This document shows, in pieces, positions 7,777 through 14,559 of a stretch of DNA of 26,560 nt (position 1 is its first letter; every line of letters begins with the position of its first letter). The notes beneath the pieces were generated by a model. That model ran no database searches, had not been told where the DNA came from, and was given only the letters and a program-made list of their open reading frames with translations. The translations under genes and the position numbers were made by a program. This DNA comes from Bacillota bacterium (GTDB taxonomy: Bacteria; Bacillota; Clostridia; Lachnospirales; Lachnospiraceae): positions 1 through 26,560 of the forward strand of contig JAEYPA010000151.1 in NCBI GenBank assembly GCA_023411225.1, given 5' to 3'.

Positions 7777-7902
7777 AAAAGTCTTTCTAACTTTCCTAAA
7801 AAAAGACTTTTAAAGAACAGGATGTCAAGGAGTGCGCTGGGTTGGGGAAGTAGTTGCTACTTACAAGACCCCCAGGTGAAGAGTTTTGTAAGCAATACTC
7901 TT
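7777..7902 (+). other. Structured glnA leader with three further hairpins
   Basis: Three stems lie between the terminator-like hairpin and glnA. First, AAAAGTCTTT (7777-7786) with AAAGACTTTT (7802-7811). Second, a compound stem TGGGG (7843-7847) with CCCCA (7870-7874), enclosing AAGTAG/CTACTT (7848-7853, 7857-7862). Third, AAGAGT (7879-7884) with ACTCTT (7897-7902), continued by an inner 3-bp stem. Since an ANTAR gene follows glnA and ANTAR proteins bind leader hairpins, this is a candidate RNA target. I looked for the dual six-base loops (A at loop position 1, G at position 4) and did not find them, so the mode of control is open. Confidence 0.45.
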
Positions 7903-7960
7903 AGTTCTGTTATAGGTAATGGTACATAGTACATAAAAATTTATCAAAGGAGAGATGATT

Positions 7961-9286
7961 ATGAGTAAATATACGGTTCAAGACATTGCTCGACTTGTTG
8001 AGGAAGAAGATGTGGAGTTTATTCGCCTTCAGTTTGTTGATATTTTTGGTAACTTAAAGAATATGGCTGTGACGATCAGTCAATGGGAAAAGGTAATGAA
8101 TAATAAGTGTACCTTTGATTGTGGTGCTATTGAAGGATTTAGCGGTGTCAGTAGACAGGAACTGTATCTTCATCCAGATCTTGATACTTTTGAGATATTT
8201 CCGTGGAGGCCACAGCAGGGAAAAGTTGCAAGGTTCATCTGTGATGTCTATAGGCCAGATGGAACACCATTTGATGCAGACTCTAGATATATCTTAAAAA
8301 ATGTAATTAAAGAAGCTGCTGATATGGGCTATGATTTTGATATTGGACCAGAATGTGAGTTTTTCCTTTTTAATTTAGATGAGCAGGGTGGAATTACAAC
8401 AAATACATCTGAGCAAGGAAGTTATTTTGATATTGGGCCAATAGATACTGGGGAAAATGCAAGAAGAGAAATGGTCTTAATGTTAGAAGATATGGGATTT
8501 GAAGTTACCTCCTCTTTCCATGCAGATGCACCAGGGCAGCACGAGGTGGATTTTAAATATGATAGGTTGTTGAACTCAGCTGATAACCTTGTTACCTTTA
8601 AAATGGTGATTCGTACTGTTGCCAGACGACATGGCCTTCATGCTACCTTTATGCCAAAGCCAAAGACAGGAATCAAGGGTTCAGGTATGCATATAAATAT
8701 TGCAATGTATAAGAATGGCAAGGATATGTTTAAAGGGGAGAAGGGAGGCTTAAGTGCGGAGGCCAAATCTTTTATCGCAGGTATATTAAAGCATGTAAAA
8801 GGAATGTCTTTAATCACCAATCCTATTGTTAATTCCTATAAACGTTTAGTTCCAGGCTATGAAGCTCCAGTTCATATTGGTTGGTCTAAGAACAACTTAA
8901 GTCCACTAATCCGAATACCTGATACAAGATCAGGCATCACGAAAATTGAACTTAGAAGTCCGGATGCTGCGTCAAACCCATACCTTGCGTTAGCAGTATG
9001 TATGGCAGCTGGTCTAGAAGGTATTAAAAATAAAATGGAAGCTCCTGCTTCCATAGATGTGGACTTACGTACAATGAGTCTTGAAAAATCTGCAGAACTT
9101 GGGATTGATACATTGCCAAGTTCCTTAGGAGAAGCAATTGAAGCTTTTGAGCAAGATCCATTTTTCAAAGATGTATTAGGAGAACACATAACTAAGACTT
9201 ATTTAAATGCTAAGAAAAAGGAATGGACCGATTATAACCACCAGGTTTCCAATTGGGAAGTAGAGGAGTATTTGAAAAGAATTTAA
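7961..9286 (+). CDS. glnA: Type I glutamine synthetase-like protein with altered active-site residues
   Basis: 441 residues, full length for GSI-alpha. The family makes glutamine from glutamate, ammonia and ATP. Present: the ammonia-site Asp (Asp53), metal ligands Glu131, Glu133, Glu195, His244 and Glu330, Arg295 and Glu301 in the KRLVPGYEAP loop, Arg318 and Arg332. Unusual: the normal FDGSSIEGF loop reads FDCGAIEGF (Ala56 for Ser); HHEVAPGQHE reads FHADAPGQHE (Ala188 at the metal ligand numbered Glu212 in Salmonella); NRSPLIRIP reads NLSPLIRIP (Leu313 for Arg339). The Gly-Phe-x-Arg feedback segment of Bacillus enzymes is also replaced (Gly62). Comparisons are from memory of the family. It may be a specialised ligase, a weak GS or a regulatory paralogue. 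ATG 7961 is chosen over 7955 by spacing from AAAGGAGAG. First gene of a probable unit with the ANTAR gene, dapF and the LRAT gene. Confidence 0.85.
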   Translation: MSKYTVQDIARLVEEEDVEFIRLQFVDIFGNLKNMAVTISQWEKVMNNKCTFDCGAIEGFSGVSRQELYLHPDLDTFEIFPWRPQQGKVARFICDVYRPDGTPFDADSRYILKNVIKEAADMGYDFDIGPECEFFLFNLDEQGGITTNTSEQGSYFDIGPIDTGENARREMVLMLEDMGFEVTSSFHADAPGQHEVDFKYDRLLNSADNLVTFKMVIRTVARRHGLHATFMPKPKTGIKGSGMHINIAMYKNGKDMFKGEKGGLSAEAKSFIAGILKHVKGMSLITNPIVNSYKRLVPGYEAPVHIGWSKNNLSPLIRIPDTRSGITKIELRSPDAASNPYLALAVCMAAGLEGIKNKMEAPASIDVDLRTMSLEKSAELGIDTLPSSLGEAIEAFEQDPFFKDVLGEHITKTYLNAKKKEWTDYNHQVSNWEVEEYLKRI

Positions 9287-9332
9287 CTCATCTACATCAT
9301 AATAAATTAGGAGGCTTGGAGGTGTCACATAC

Positions 9333-9887
9333 ATGTTAAGCGTTATTATTGCTTTTCCGAAGCTTGAAGATGCAAAAAATATAAAGACAGTATTAGTTCG
9401 GAATGGTTTTGAAGTAAGTGCAACTTGTACCTCCGGTGCTCAGGTTATCAGTATTGCCAATGAATTAGATGGTGGAATTGTAGTCAGCGGGTATCGTTTT
9501 TCTGATATGCATTATCTTCAGCTCAATAACTACTTACCCATTGGATTTGAAATGTTATTAGTAGCATCCCCAACAAAATTAGAAGAGGTGACCAGAGACA
9601 GCATCGTTTGTCTTAGTATGCCTATTAAGTTAAATGAATTACTTGGTACTCTTCAAATGATGACCATACAACATCAAAGACGTAGAAAGAAGATACTTGA
9701 GAAACCAAAGGATCGTTCTAAACTTCGTTCTGAGGAAGATAAAGCTACGATTGACAAGGCAAAGAAATTATTGATGGACCAAAAAAACATGAGTGAAGAG
9801 GAGGCTCATCGTTATATCCAAAAAACAAGCATGGACAGTGGAACGAACATGGTTGAGACAGCTCAAATGATACTGACCTTGATGTAA
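9333..9887 (+). CDS. ANTAR-domain RNA-binding regulator with a degenerate receiver domain
   Basis: 184 residues. Residues 1-110 have a receiver-like pattern, but the acidic pocket after strand 1 is missing (IIAFPKLED) and strand 3 ends VVSGYRFSD, with no Asp at the usual phosphoacceptor site (Ser52/Gly53). It is therefore probably not phosphorylated in the normal way. A basic linker (QRRRKKILEKPKDRSK) leads to a C-terminal ANTAR domain, about 125-184, with IDKAKKLLMDQKNMSEEEAH and RYIQK. ANTAR domains bind paired RNA hairpins and stop terminators from forming. Lying 46 bp after glnA, it plausibly controls the glnA leader or other nitrogen genes. Start at ATG 9333 after GGAGGTG (9318-9324). 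Confidence 0.9.
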   Translation: MLSVIIAFPKLEDAKNIKTVLVRNGFEVSATCTSGAQVISIANELDGGIVVSGYRFSDMHYLQLNNYLPIGFEMLLVASPTKLEEVTRDSIVCLSMPIKLNELLGTLQMMTIQHQRRRKKILEKPKDRSKLRSEEDKATIDKAKKLLMDQKNMSEEEAHRYIQKTSMDSGTNMVETAQMILTLM

Positions 9888-9946
9888 TACACACTTATAA
9901 ATTAACTTTCATATAATGACCATAAGGATAGGTAAGGAGTCGTTGT

Positions 9947-10801
9947 ATGAAATTTACTAAGATGCATGGCTGTGGAAATGATTATATTTTCTTGGACTCC
10001 AGATTTGAAGGAATATCCAATCCAGAAAAGTTAGCTAGAAGTCTAAGCGATAGGCACATGGGAATTGGAGCTGACGGATTGGTTTTAATAGGAACCTCTG
10101 AAAAGGCTGATGTGAGCATGCGGATGTACAATGCAGATGGCTCAGTAGGAGAAATGTGTGGAAATGCGATTCGCTGCATCGGAAAGTATGTGTATGAAAA
10201 CAATATTAAGAGTAAGACTACTTTAACGGTAGATACATTGGCTGGAATAAAGACCCTATTTCTCACCATAAACCAGAATAAAGTGGTGGAGGTTATGGTA
10301 GATCTGGGAAAACCAATTATAGAGGCTAAAGAGATTCCAGTGTTTAGTGATAATGAAACTGTAATAGAGGAGTCTGTTACTGTCCTGGATAAGGAATTTA
10401 AAATAACCTGTGTGTCTATGGGAAATCCTCATGCAGTGATATTTGTTGACAATGTGGCTAGCTTTCCTGTTGCAACCTACGGTTTACCTTTGGAGCATAA
10501 CTTGAAGTTCCCAAATCGGGTCAATGTAGAATTTGTTCAGATAGTAGATCGGAATAATATAAAAATGCGGGTATGGGAACGGGGAACTGGAGAGACCTTG
10601 GCCTGTGGAACAGGTACCGCTGCCTCTGTTGTGGCTGGAATCCTTACAGGACGTTTAGATTCTTATGTAGTAGTATCCTGCAGAGGAGGGATTCTTAAGG
10701 TGTTTTATGATCAGAAAGACAATATTATTTATTTATCCGGTGGAGCAGTGAAAGTGTTTGAAGGGGATATCTCCCTAGATTCTCTTGTCCGCAAGGAATG
10801 A
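9947..10801 (+). CDS. dapF: Diaminopimelate epimerase
   Basis: Converts LL- to meso-diaminopimelate, the last step before lysine and the cross-linking residue of peptidoglycan; cytoplasmic, cofactor-free. 284 residues, standard length. The two catalytic cysteines are visible: Cys71 in GEMCGNAIRC and Cys220 in ACGTGTAASV. The N-terminal signature MKFTKMHGCGNDYIFLD and the Glu of RVWERGTGET are also present. It follows the ANTAR gene by 59 bp, with AAGGAG before ATG 9947. Its stop overlaps a possible ATG of the next frame (ATGA), pointing to an operon with the LRAT gene. Confidence 0.97.
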   Translation: MKFTKMHGCGNDYIFLDSRFEGISNPEKLARSLSDRHMGIGADGLVLIGTSEKADVSMRMYNADGSVGEMCGNAIRCIGKYVYENNIKSKTTLTVDTLAGIKTLFLTINQNKVVEVMVDLGKPIIEAKEIPVFSDNETVIEESVTVLDKEFKITCVSMGNPHAVIFVDNVASFPVATYGLPLEHNLKFPNRVNVEFVQIVDRNNIKMRVWERGTGETLACGTGTAASVVAGILTGRLDSYVVVSCRGGILKVFYDQKDNIIYLSGGAVKVFEGDISLDSLVRKE

Positions 10802-10851
10802 GACATTTTGTCGTTGCATACAATATAAAAAGTGTCTCTGGATGTGATGTT

Positions 10852-11385
10852 ATGGACAAAAATGAAAGACATCTAGAATACGGTGACATAATTGGTATAG
10901 ACCTCGGATTTTATCAACATTTTGGCGTTTATATCGGTGATGCACAGGTGATACACTATAGTCCAGTAAGCGGCAATGTGTCAAAGAATGCTGTGATACA
11001 CATTACTGGCTTTGAATCCTTTTTAGGAGAAGAGGAGGAGTATTTCATCTGCGATTTCTCTCCATTCTATCGGGAACCTGAGAAAATATATAATGTGGTA
11101 TCCCAGGAAAAATCAATTCGTAATCTGATTTCGCCTAATCTTAACCTTTCTGAAGAGTTTAAAAAAGCAAATGATATCTACCTAGCGTTTGATACTGCAA
11201 GGTATAAACTCTATTCTCCTTCTGAGACAGTGAAGCGGGCGTATAGTAGATTGGGTGAAGCCAGCTATGACTTGATTAGCAATAATTGTGAGCATTTTGC
11301 CATCTGGTGTAAAACCGGTATAGCTGAATCTTATCAGGTAAATGCAGTTTTAAAAATTCTAAAAGCAATATGGATTGCCTTATAA
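10852..11385 (+). CDS. LRAT/NC-domain protein (permuted NlpC/P60 fold), possible acyltransferase or hydrolase
   Basis: 177 residues from ATG 10852. The lecithin:retinol acyltransferase-like fold is shown by YGDIIGID, His23 in YQHFGVYIG, His35 in VIHYSP and the nucleophile Cys146 in NNCEHFAIWC. The family includes thiol phospholipid acyltransferases and hydrolases. Between strand and nucleophile is a long helical insert (about 60-120) with no counterpart I recognise. A hydrophobic C-terminus (VLKILKAIWIAL) could bind membrane. GGATGTGAT lies 3 nt before ATG 10852. An alternative start at 10798 overlaps the dapF stop and adds 18 residues unlike the family. Position after dapF hints at envelope work, but the substrate is unknown. 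Confidence 0.8.
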   Translation: MDKNERHLEYGDIIGIDLGFYQHFGVYIGDAQVIHYSPVSGNVSKNAVIHITGFESFLGEEEEYFICDFSPFYREPEKIYNVVSQEKSIRNLISPNLNLSEEFKKANDIYLAFDTARYKLYSPSETVKRAYSRLGEASYDLISNNCEHFAIWCKTGIAESYQVNAVLKILKAIWIAL

Positions 11386-11390
11386 TTATT

Positions 11391-11430
11391 AAATGGAGTG
11401 TATGAGTATTCTGACATACACTCCATTTTT
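11391..11430 (+). terminator. Intrinsic terminator closing the glnA-dapF-LRAT unit
   Basis: 14-bp perfect stem, 11391-11404 with 11415-11428, 10-nt loop, ending in a run of T. No earlier terminator was seen after glnA, which supports a four-gene transcript. Confidence 0.92.
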
Positions 11431-11541
11431 ATCTGAATGTGAATTTTCTTTGAAATGTACAGCGAAATAGTTGATATTCGTCAAGTTAACCTATATAATC
11501 CTATATATTATATCTAAATAATAGGAATAGGTAGGTATGCC

Positions 11542-12852
11542 ATGAATAAAATATATGTCAGGGTAGAAGGGATACATTGTGCCCACTGTATTGTAGCAAT
11601 AAAGAAGGCTCTGCTTTCCAATGGTCAGATACAGAAAGTTCAGATACATAATCATATCGCGGAAATCTATTATCAGGAACCCCTAGAAAAGGAAACGGTG
11701 ATTCACTTAATCATGGATGCCGGATACTTAACTAAGACAAGTTATATTAGCTCAAATCGTAAAGATTTATTAAGGAAGGTTCCTGTACATGAATTAGTAA
11801 TTATTCTAGCAGTAATTTTATTCATAGCCTTTCTTTTTCAGAAAGTTTTTGGGTTTAACGTATTTAATATGATTCCTCAGATTGACAGTAGTATCAGTTA
11901 TGGGATGTTAGTGATAACGGGATTGCTTACAAGTATACATTGTATCAGCATGTGTGGAGCCATTAATCTATCAGCAACCTTTAATTCCAATAGAAATAGA
12001 AGTATTAGAAAACCTATCTTATATAATCTGGGAAGGGTAGTTTCCTATACAATCATAGGGGGTATAGTTGGTGGCCTGGGGAATGTACTTTCTGTAACTT
12101 CTAGTATTGCAGGAACCATTATAATGGTTGCAGCAGTAGCGATGCTTATCATGTCCTTAGGAATGATGGGTATCCTAGAACACTATTTTTCTTTTGCATG
12201 TAAACTTCCATGGAGAGGAAAACTTCATGGTTCCAATGCCTTTGTCATAGGATTAATGAATGGACTTATGCCTTGCGGCCCATTACAGGCAATGCAGTTA
12301 TATGCACTATCTACTGGAAATGCATTAAAAGGAGCCTTATCCATGTTCCTGTTTGCAATAGGAACAGTACCACTCATGCTAGGTATGGGATTGATAGCAA
12401 ATCTAGTCACCAATAAATATAGGACCATAATTAATTATGTTGCGGCAGTATTCATCTTTCTGTTATCCATTGTCATGATAAATAGATCGTTATTGTCTTG
12501 GGGAATCGATCTTTTTCCAAACAACACCTCGGATTATACCGATTATAAGATAGCAACAGTAAAAGAAGAGTATCAAGAAGTAGAGATTAATTTAAGCTAC
12601 AATGGATATGAGGATATCATTGTTCAAAAAGGAATTCCAGTACATCTTAATATACAAGCTCAAAAGGAGTATCTAACTGGCTGTAATAATGCTGTACAAA
12701 GTAGGGAATTACAGTTTTTGCAGGATTTGTCAGAAGGAGATAATGTCATTGTTTTTACTCCAAAAGAAGAAGGGACTTACCTATATTCTTGTTGGATGAA
12801 TATGCTGAAAAATGTTGTTGTGGTAGTGGATGACATAAATAATTTAAATTAG
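11542..12852 (+). CDS. HMA / DsbD-like transporter / cupredoxin fusion, probable copper-handling membrane protein
   Basis: 436 residues in three parts. (1) Residues 1-68: heavy-metal-associated domain with Cys13-Ala-His-Cys16. (2) A transmembrane anchor at about 84-100, then a six-helix UreH/DsbD-type membrane domain (about 118-315) with paired motifs SIHCISMCGA (Cys134, Cys138) and NGLMPCGPLQ (Cys245). (3) Residues 340-436: extracellular beta-domain of cupredoxin type with possible ligands Cys381 (LTGCNN), Cys417 and Met421 (YSCWMNM). Proteins of this build are annotated sulfite exporter TauE/SafE family or copper transport proteins; metal traffic fits all three parts. The order suggests delivery or export of Cu(I) across the membrane. 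First gene of a pair with the lipoprotein 15 bp downstream. RBS is weak (AGGTAGG). Confidence 0.85.
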   Translation: MNKIYVRVEGIHCAHCIVAIKKALLSNGQIQKVQIHNHIAEIYYQEPLEKETVIHLIMDAGYLTKTSYISSNRKDLLRKVPVHELVIILAVILFIAFLFQKVFGFNVFNMIPQIDSSISYGMLVITGLLTSIHCISMCGAINLSATFNSNRNRSIRKPILYNLGRVVSYTIIGGIVGGLGNVLSVTSSIAGTIIMVAAVAMLIMSLGMMGILEHYFSFACKLPWRGKLHGSNAFVIGLMNGLMPCGPLQAMQLYALSTGNALKGALSMFLFAIGTVPLMLGMGLIANLVTNKYRTIINYVAAVFIFLLSIVMINRSLLSWGIDLFPNNTSDYTDYKIATVKEEYQEVEINLSYNGYEDIIVQKGIPVHLNIQAQKEYLTGCNNAVQSRELQFLQDLSEGDNVIVFTPKEEGTYLYSCWMNMLKNVVVVVDDINNLN

Positions 12853-12867
12853 AAAGAAGGTATAAAT

Positions 12868-13374
12868 ATGAGGATAAGAGTAATTACTCTATTGACAGCA
12901 ATCGTAATTTTAAGTTTGATAGGATGTAGTAAGACCACTGATGAAACAACGGTTCAAGAGAAAGAAAATAAAAATACATACCAGACTGTGAAGGCCAATG
13001 AAGAGGGAAATGTGGTAATTGATACAACAAATATCTCAAAAGATGCTACCTTTGTAAATTATGAAACGGCAGATGGAACTATAATCCAGTTTATTGTAGT
13101 AAAGGCCTCTGACGGCTCAATACGTACTACCTTTAATACTTGTCAGGCCTGCAATCCAGCACCAAAGGCATATTTTGAGCAAAAAGGCGATACTTTTGTT
13201 TGTCAAAACTGTGGAAATGTATTTAGGACAGATCAGGTTGGTATAGAAAAGGGAGGTTGTAATCCGGCAAACATAGAAGAGAGAGAACAAACAGACCAAT
13301 CCGTTATTATATCAGCATCCTACATAGATCAATATGCAGGTAATTTTTCAACATGGAAGGGACCGACTCAGTAA
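12868..13374 (+). CDS. DUF2318-type cysteine-rich lipoprotein
   Basis: 168 residues. Lipoprotein signal with lipobox LSLIGC (Cys20), then a low-complexity linker and a compact domain with Cys92-x2-Cys95 (TCQACNP), Cys112-x2-Cys115 (VCQNCGNVF) and Cys131 (GGCNP). This pattern matches DUF2318 proteins, membrane-associated metal or iron-sulfur proteins found with FtrABCD-type iron or copper uptake. Anchored on the outer face of the membrane, it probably binds metal and exchanges it with the cupredoxin end of the upstream fusion protein. GAAAGAAGG precedes ATG 12868. No clear terminator follows in the 245 bp before the next gene. Confidence 0.82.
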   Translation: MRIRVITLLTAIVILSLIGCSKTTDETTVQEKENKNTYQTVKANEEGNVVIDTTNISKDATFVNYETADGTIIQFIVVKASDGSIRTTFNTCQACNPAPKAYFEQKGDTFVCQNCGNVFRTDQVGIEKGGCNPANIEEREQTDQSVIISASYIDQYAGNFSTWKGPTQ

Positions 13375-13509
13375 TACTCATTTGTTACTTTTGAAACATA
13401 AATGTATGTAAGTAGATTCAATAATGATAAAATCTCAAGTCAAATCAGTTAAAATTCTTATATAAATTAGGAAAAATGTTTAAAAAAACATAATATAACC
13501 CTTGGTATC

Positions 13510-13538
13510 TTGACAAAATAACCAACGTCTGCTATGGT
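13510..13538 (+). promoter_or_regulatory. Probable promoter of the small acidic protein gene
   Basis: TTGACA (13510-13515), 17 bp, TATGGT (13533-13538). It predicts a leader of about 75 nt before ATG 13620. Confidence 0.55.
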
Positions 13539-13619
13539 TTGTTTATAATTTGTTGTCTGATTTACATAATCAAATCATTACATTTTATTTTTATCAAGAT
13601 ATACATTAGGGGGGATTAC

Positions 13620-13778
13620 ATGCACAATGAATTAGCTAATATTTTAAGTGACGTTGAGTATGAAGAGGTTGATGAATTAGAGCTTTATGAAGACTACATA
13701 CCGCATAAGATGACGAAGCGTGAATTTGTTCGGGAGATGCTTCGACTTCAGGAAGAGAAGAGCTTGTATGCAGAATAA
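13620..13778 (+). CDS. Small acidic protein of unknown function (52 residues)
   Basis: Starts at ATG 13620 behind a strong AGGGGGG site (13608-13614); the open frame extends upstream to 13539 but that part would lie in the promoter. The protein begins MHNELANILSDVEYEEVDEL, continues with a Tyr-rich acidic stretch, and ends with a helical MTKREFVREMLRLQEEKSLY segment. It has no cysteines, signal or membrane segment. Its own promoter, strong ribosome site and terminator argue that it is real and well translated. It might be a small regulator or adaptor; I do not recognise the family. Confidence 0.72.
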   Translation: MHNELANILSDVEYEEVDELELYEDYIPHKMTKREFVREMLRLQEEKSLYAE

Positions 13779-13805
13779 AAAAATGTAAAGATAGAAGAGA
13801 ATGTG

Positions 13806-13835
13806 TTGCCCTGTGAGAGAATCACAGGGCAATTA
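13806..13835 (+). terminator. Terminator-like hairpin after the small acidic gene
   Basis: 11-bp perfect stem TTGCCCTGTGA (13806-13816) with TCACAGGGCAA (13822-13832), GAGAA loop. The following tail (TTATTGTA) is only moderately T-rich. Confidence 0.7.
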
Positions 13836-14559
13836 TTGTATGATGAAAGCCTCTCGATAATCGTGTGGTTCTATAGGTGTTTTAGGGATGTATTCAGAAA
13901 AAAACTCCTAATGTATATAATAAAACGTGACTTGCCAGTGGATGGGCGTAGCTAGTAGTATCAAGGTTATGACCAGAGGGGTTCTGCGTTGATGAATCTT
14001 ATCACCTATCATCATATAATAAATCATACAGTCAACTCATACACATTGTGATTGTGTAATTCGGTTATATAATAATGATTTGAAAGTACCTATAGAGAGA
14101 ATAGTGTAAGATGTGTTAAGTTTATTTATTGACCTGCCGATATTTTTATAAGCAAACTTGTTCGTAATTCAATTGATGCATCAGTATAGATATTTTCTAG
14201 TTTGTTGTATGATTTCCAATTATGCAAACAACGTGAATGGCGGTCGATAGTGTGCCGATAAAAAGAATAAGAAGATGAGCTAAGGAGAGCGCAGTATTCA
14301 TGGATGGAGAATTACCAAAGTGGTGCTGTGTCTTTTTATGTATATAAATATCCGCTGTGACATTTTAGGAGAGAGAGAAAAGCGTCTTAAAACACAGGCA
14401 GAAGAACGGCGAGAAAAGAAACGAAGTTGTTAGTACTACTATGGAAGTGCGATGACTATATCCAAGTGGTAGCTTCCTATAAAGCTAATTTTCATATGGC
14501 AGACAAAAACCTGTTTTAAAAGAAATATTGAAAGATAAAAATTTAAAGGAGTGATTAAA
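13836..14559 (+). other. Gene-poor stretch of about 720 bp, no confident gene
   Basis: No frame of useful length with a good ribosome site was found on either strand. Part 13931-14000 is less AT-rich and folds weakly (CAGAG-GGG-TTCTG hairpin; TGATGA/TCATCA pair), but matches no RNA family I know. Part 14300-14433 holds two short overlapping frames, entered separately. The last 100 nt would be the leader of the PPC-like protein gene. The mixed composition suggests old insertions and decay. Confidence 0.4.
14300..14433 (+). pseudogene. Possible frameshifted small gene
   Basis: ATG 14300 opens MDGELPKWCCVFLCI and stops at 14347. From 14338 a second frame reads MYINIRCDILGEREKRLKTQ, then AEERREKKRSC and a stop at 14433. 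A one-base change near the T-run at 14331-14337 would join them into about 46 residues with a highly charged helical end. AAGGAG (14282-14287) lies 12 nt before the first ATG. No homologue is recognised, so it may also be chance. Confidence 0.22.

Noticed and set aside
7777..7902. Classic dual-hexaloop ANTAR target
   Set aside because: I scanned for six-base loops with A at position 1 and G at position 4 on at least 4-bp stems and found none.
7724..7960. T-box or a known riboswitch in the glnA leader
   Set aside because: No T-box sequence (AGGGTGGNACCGCG type) and no recognised riboswitch core was found; the downstream gene is not a tRNA synthetase or amino-acid transporter.
12210..12428. 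Short frames on both strands inside the HMA-DsbD-cupredoxin gene
   Set aside because: Both are overlapped by a gene with clear domain content; neither has a start signal.
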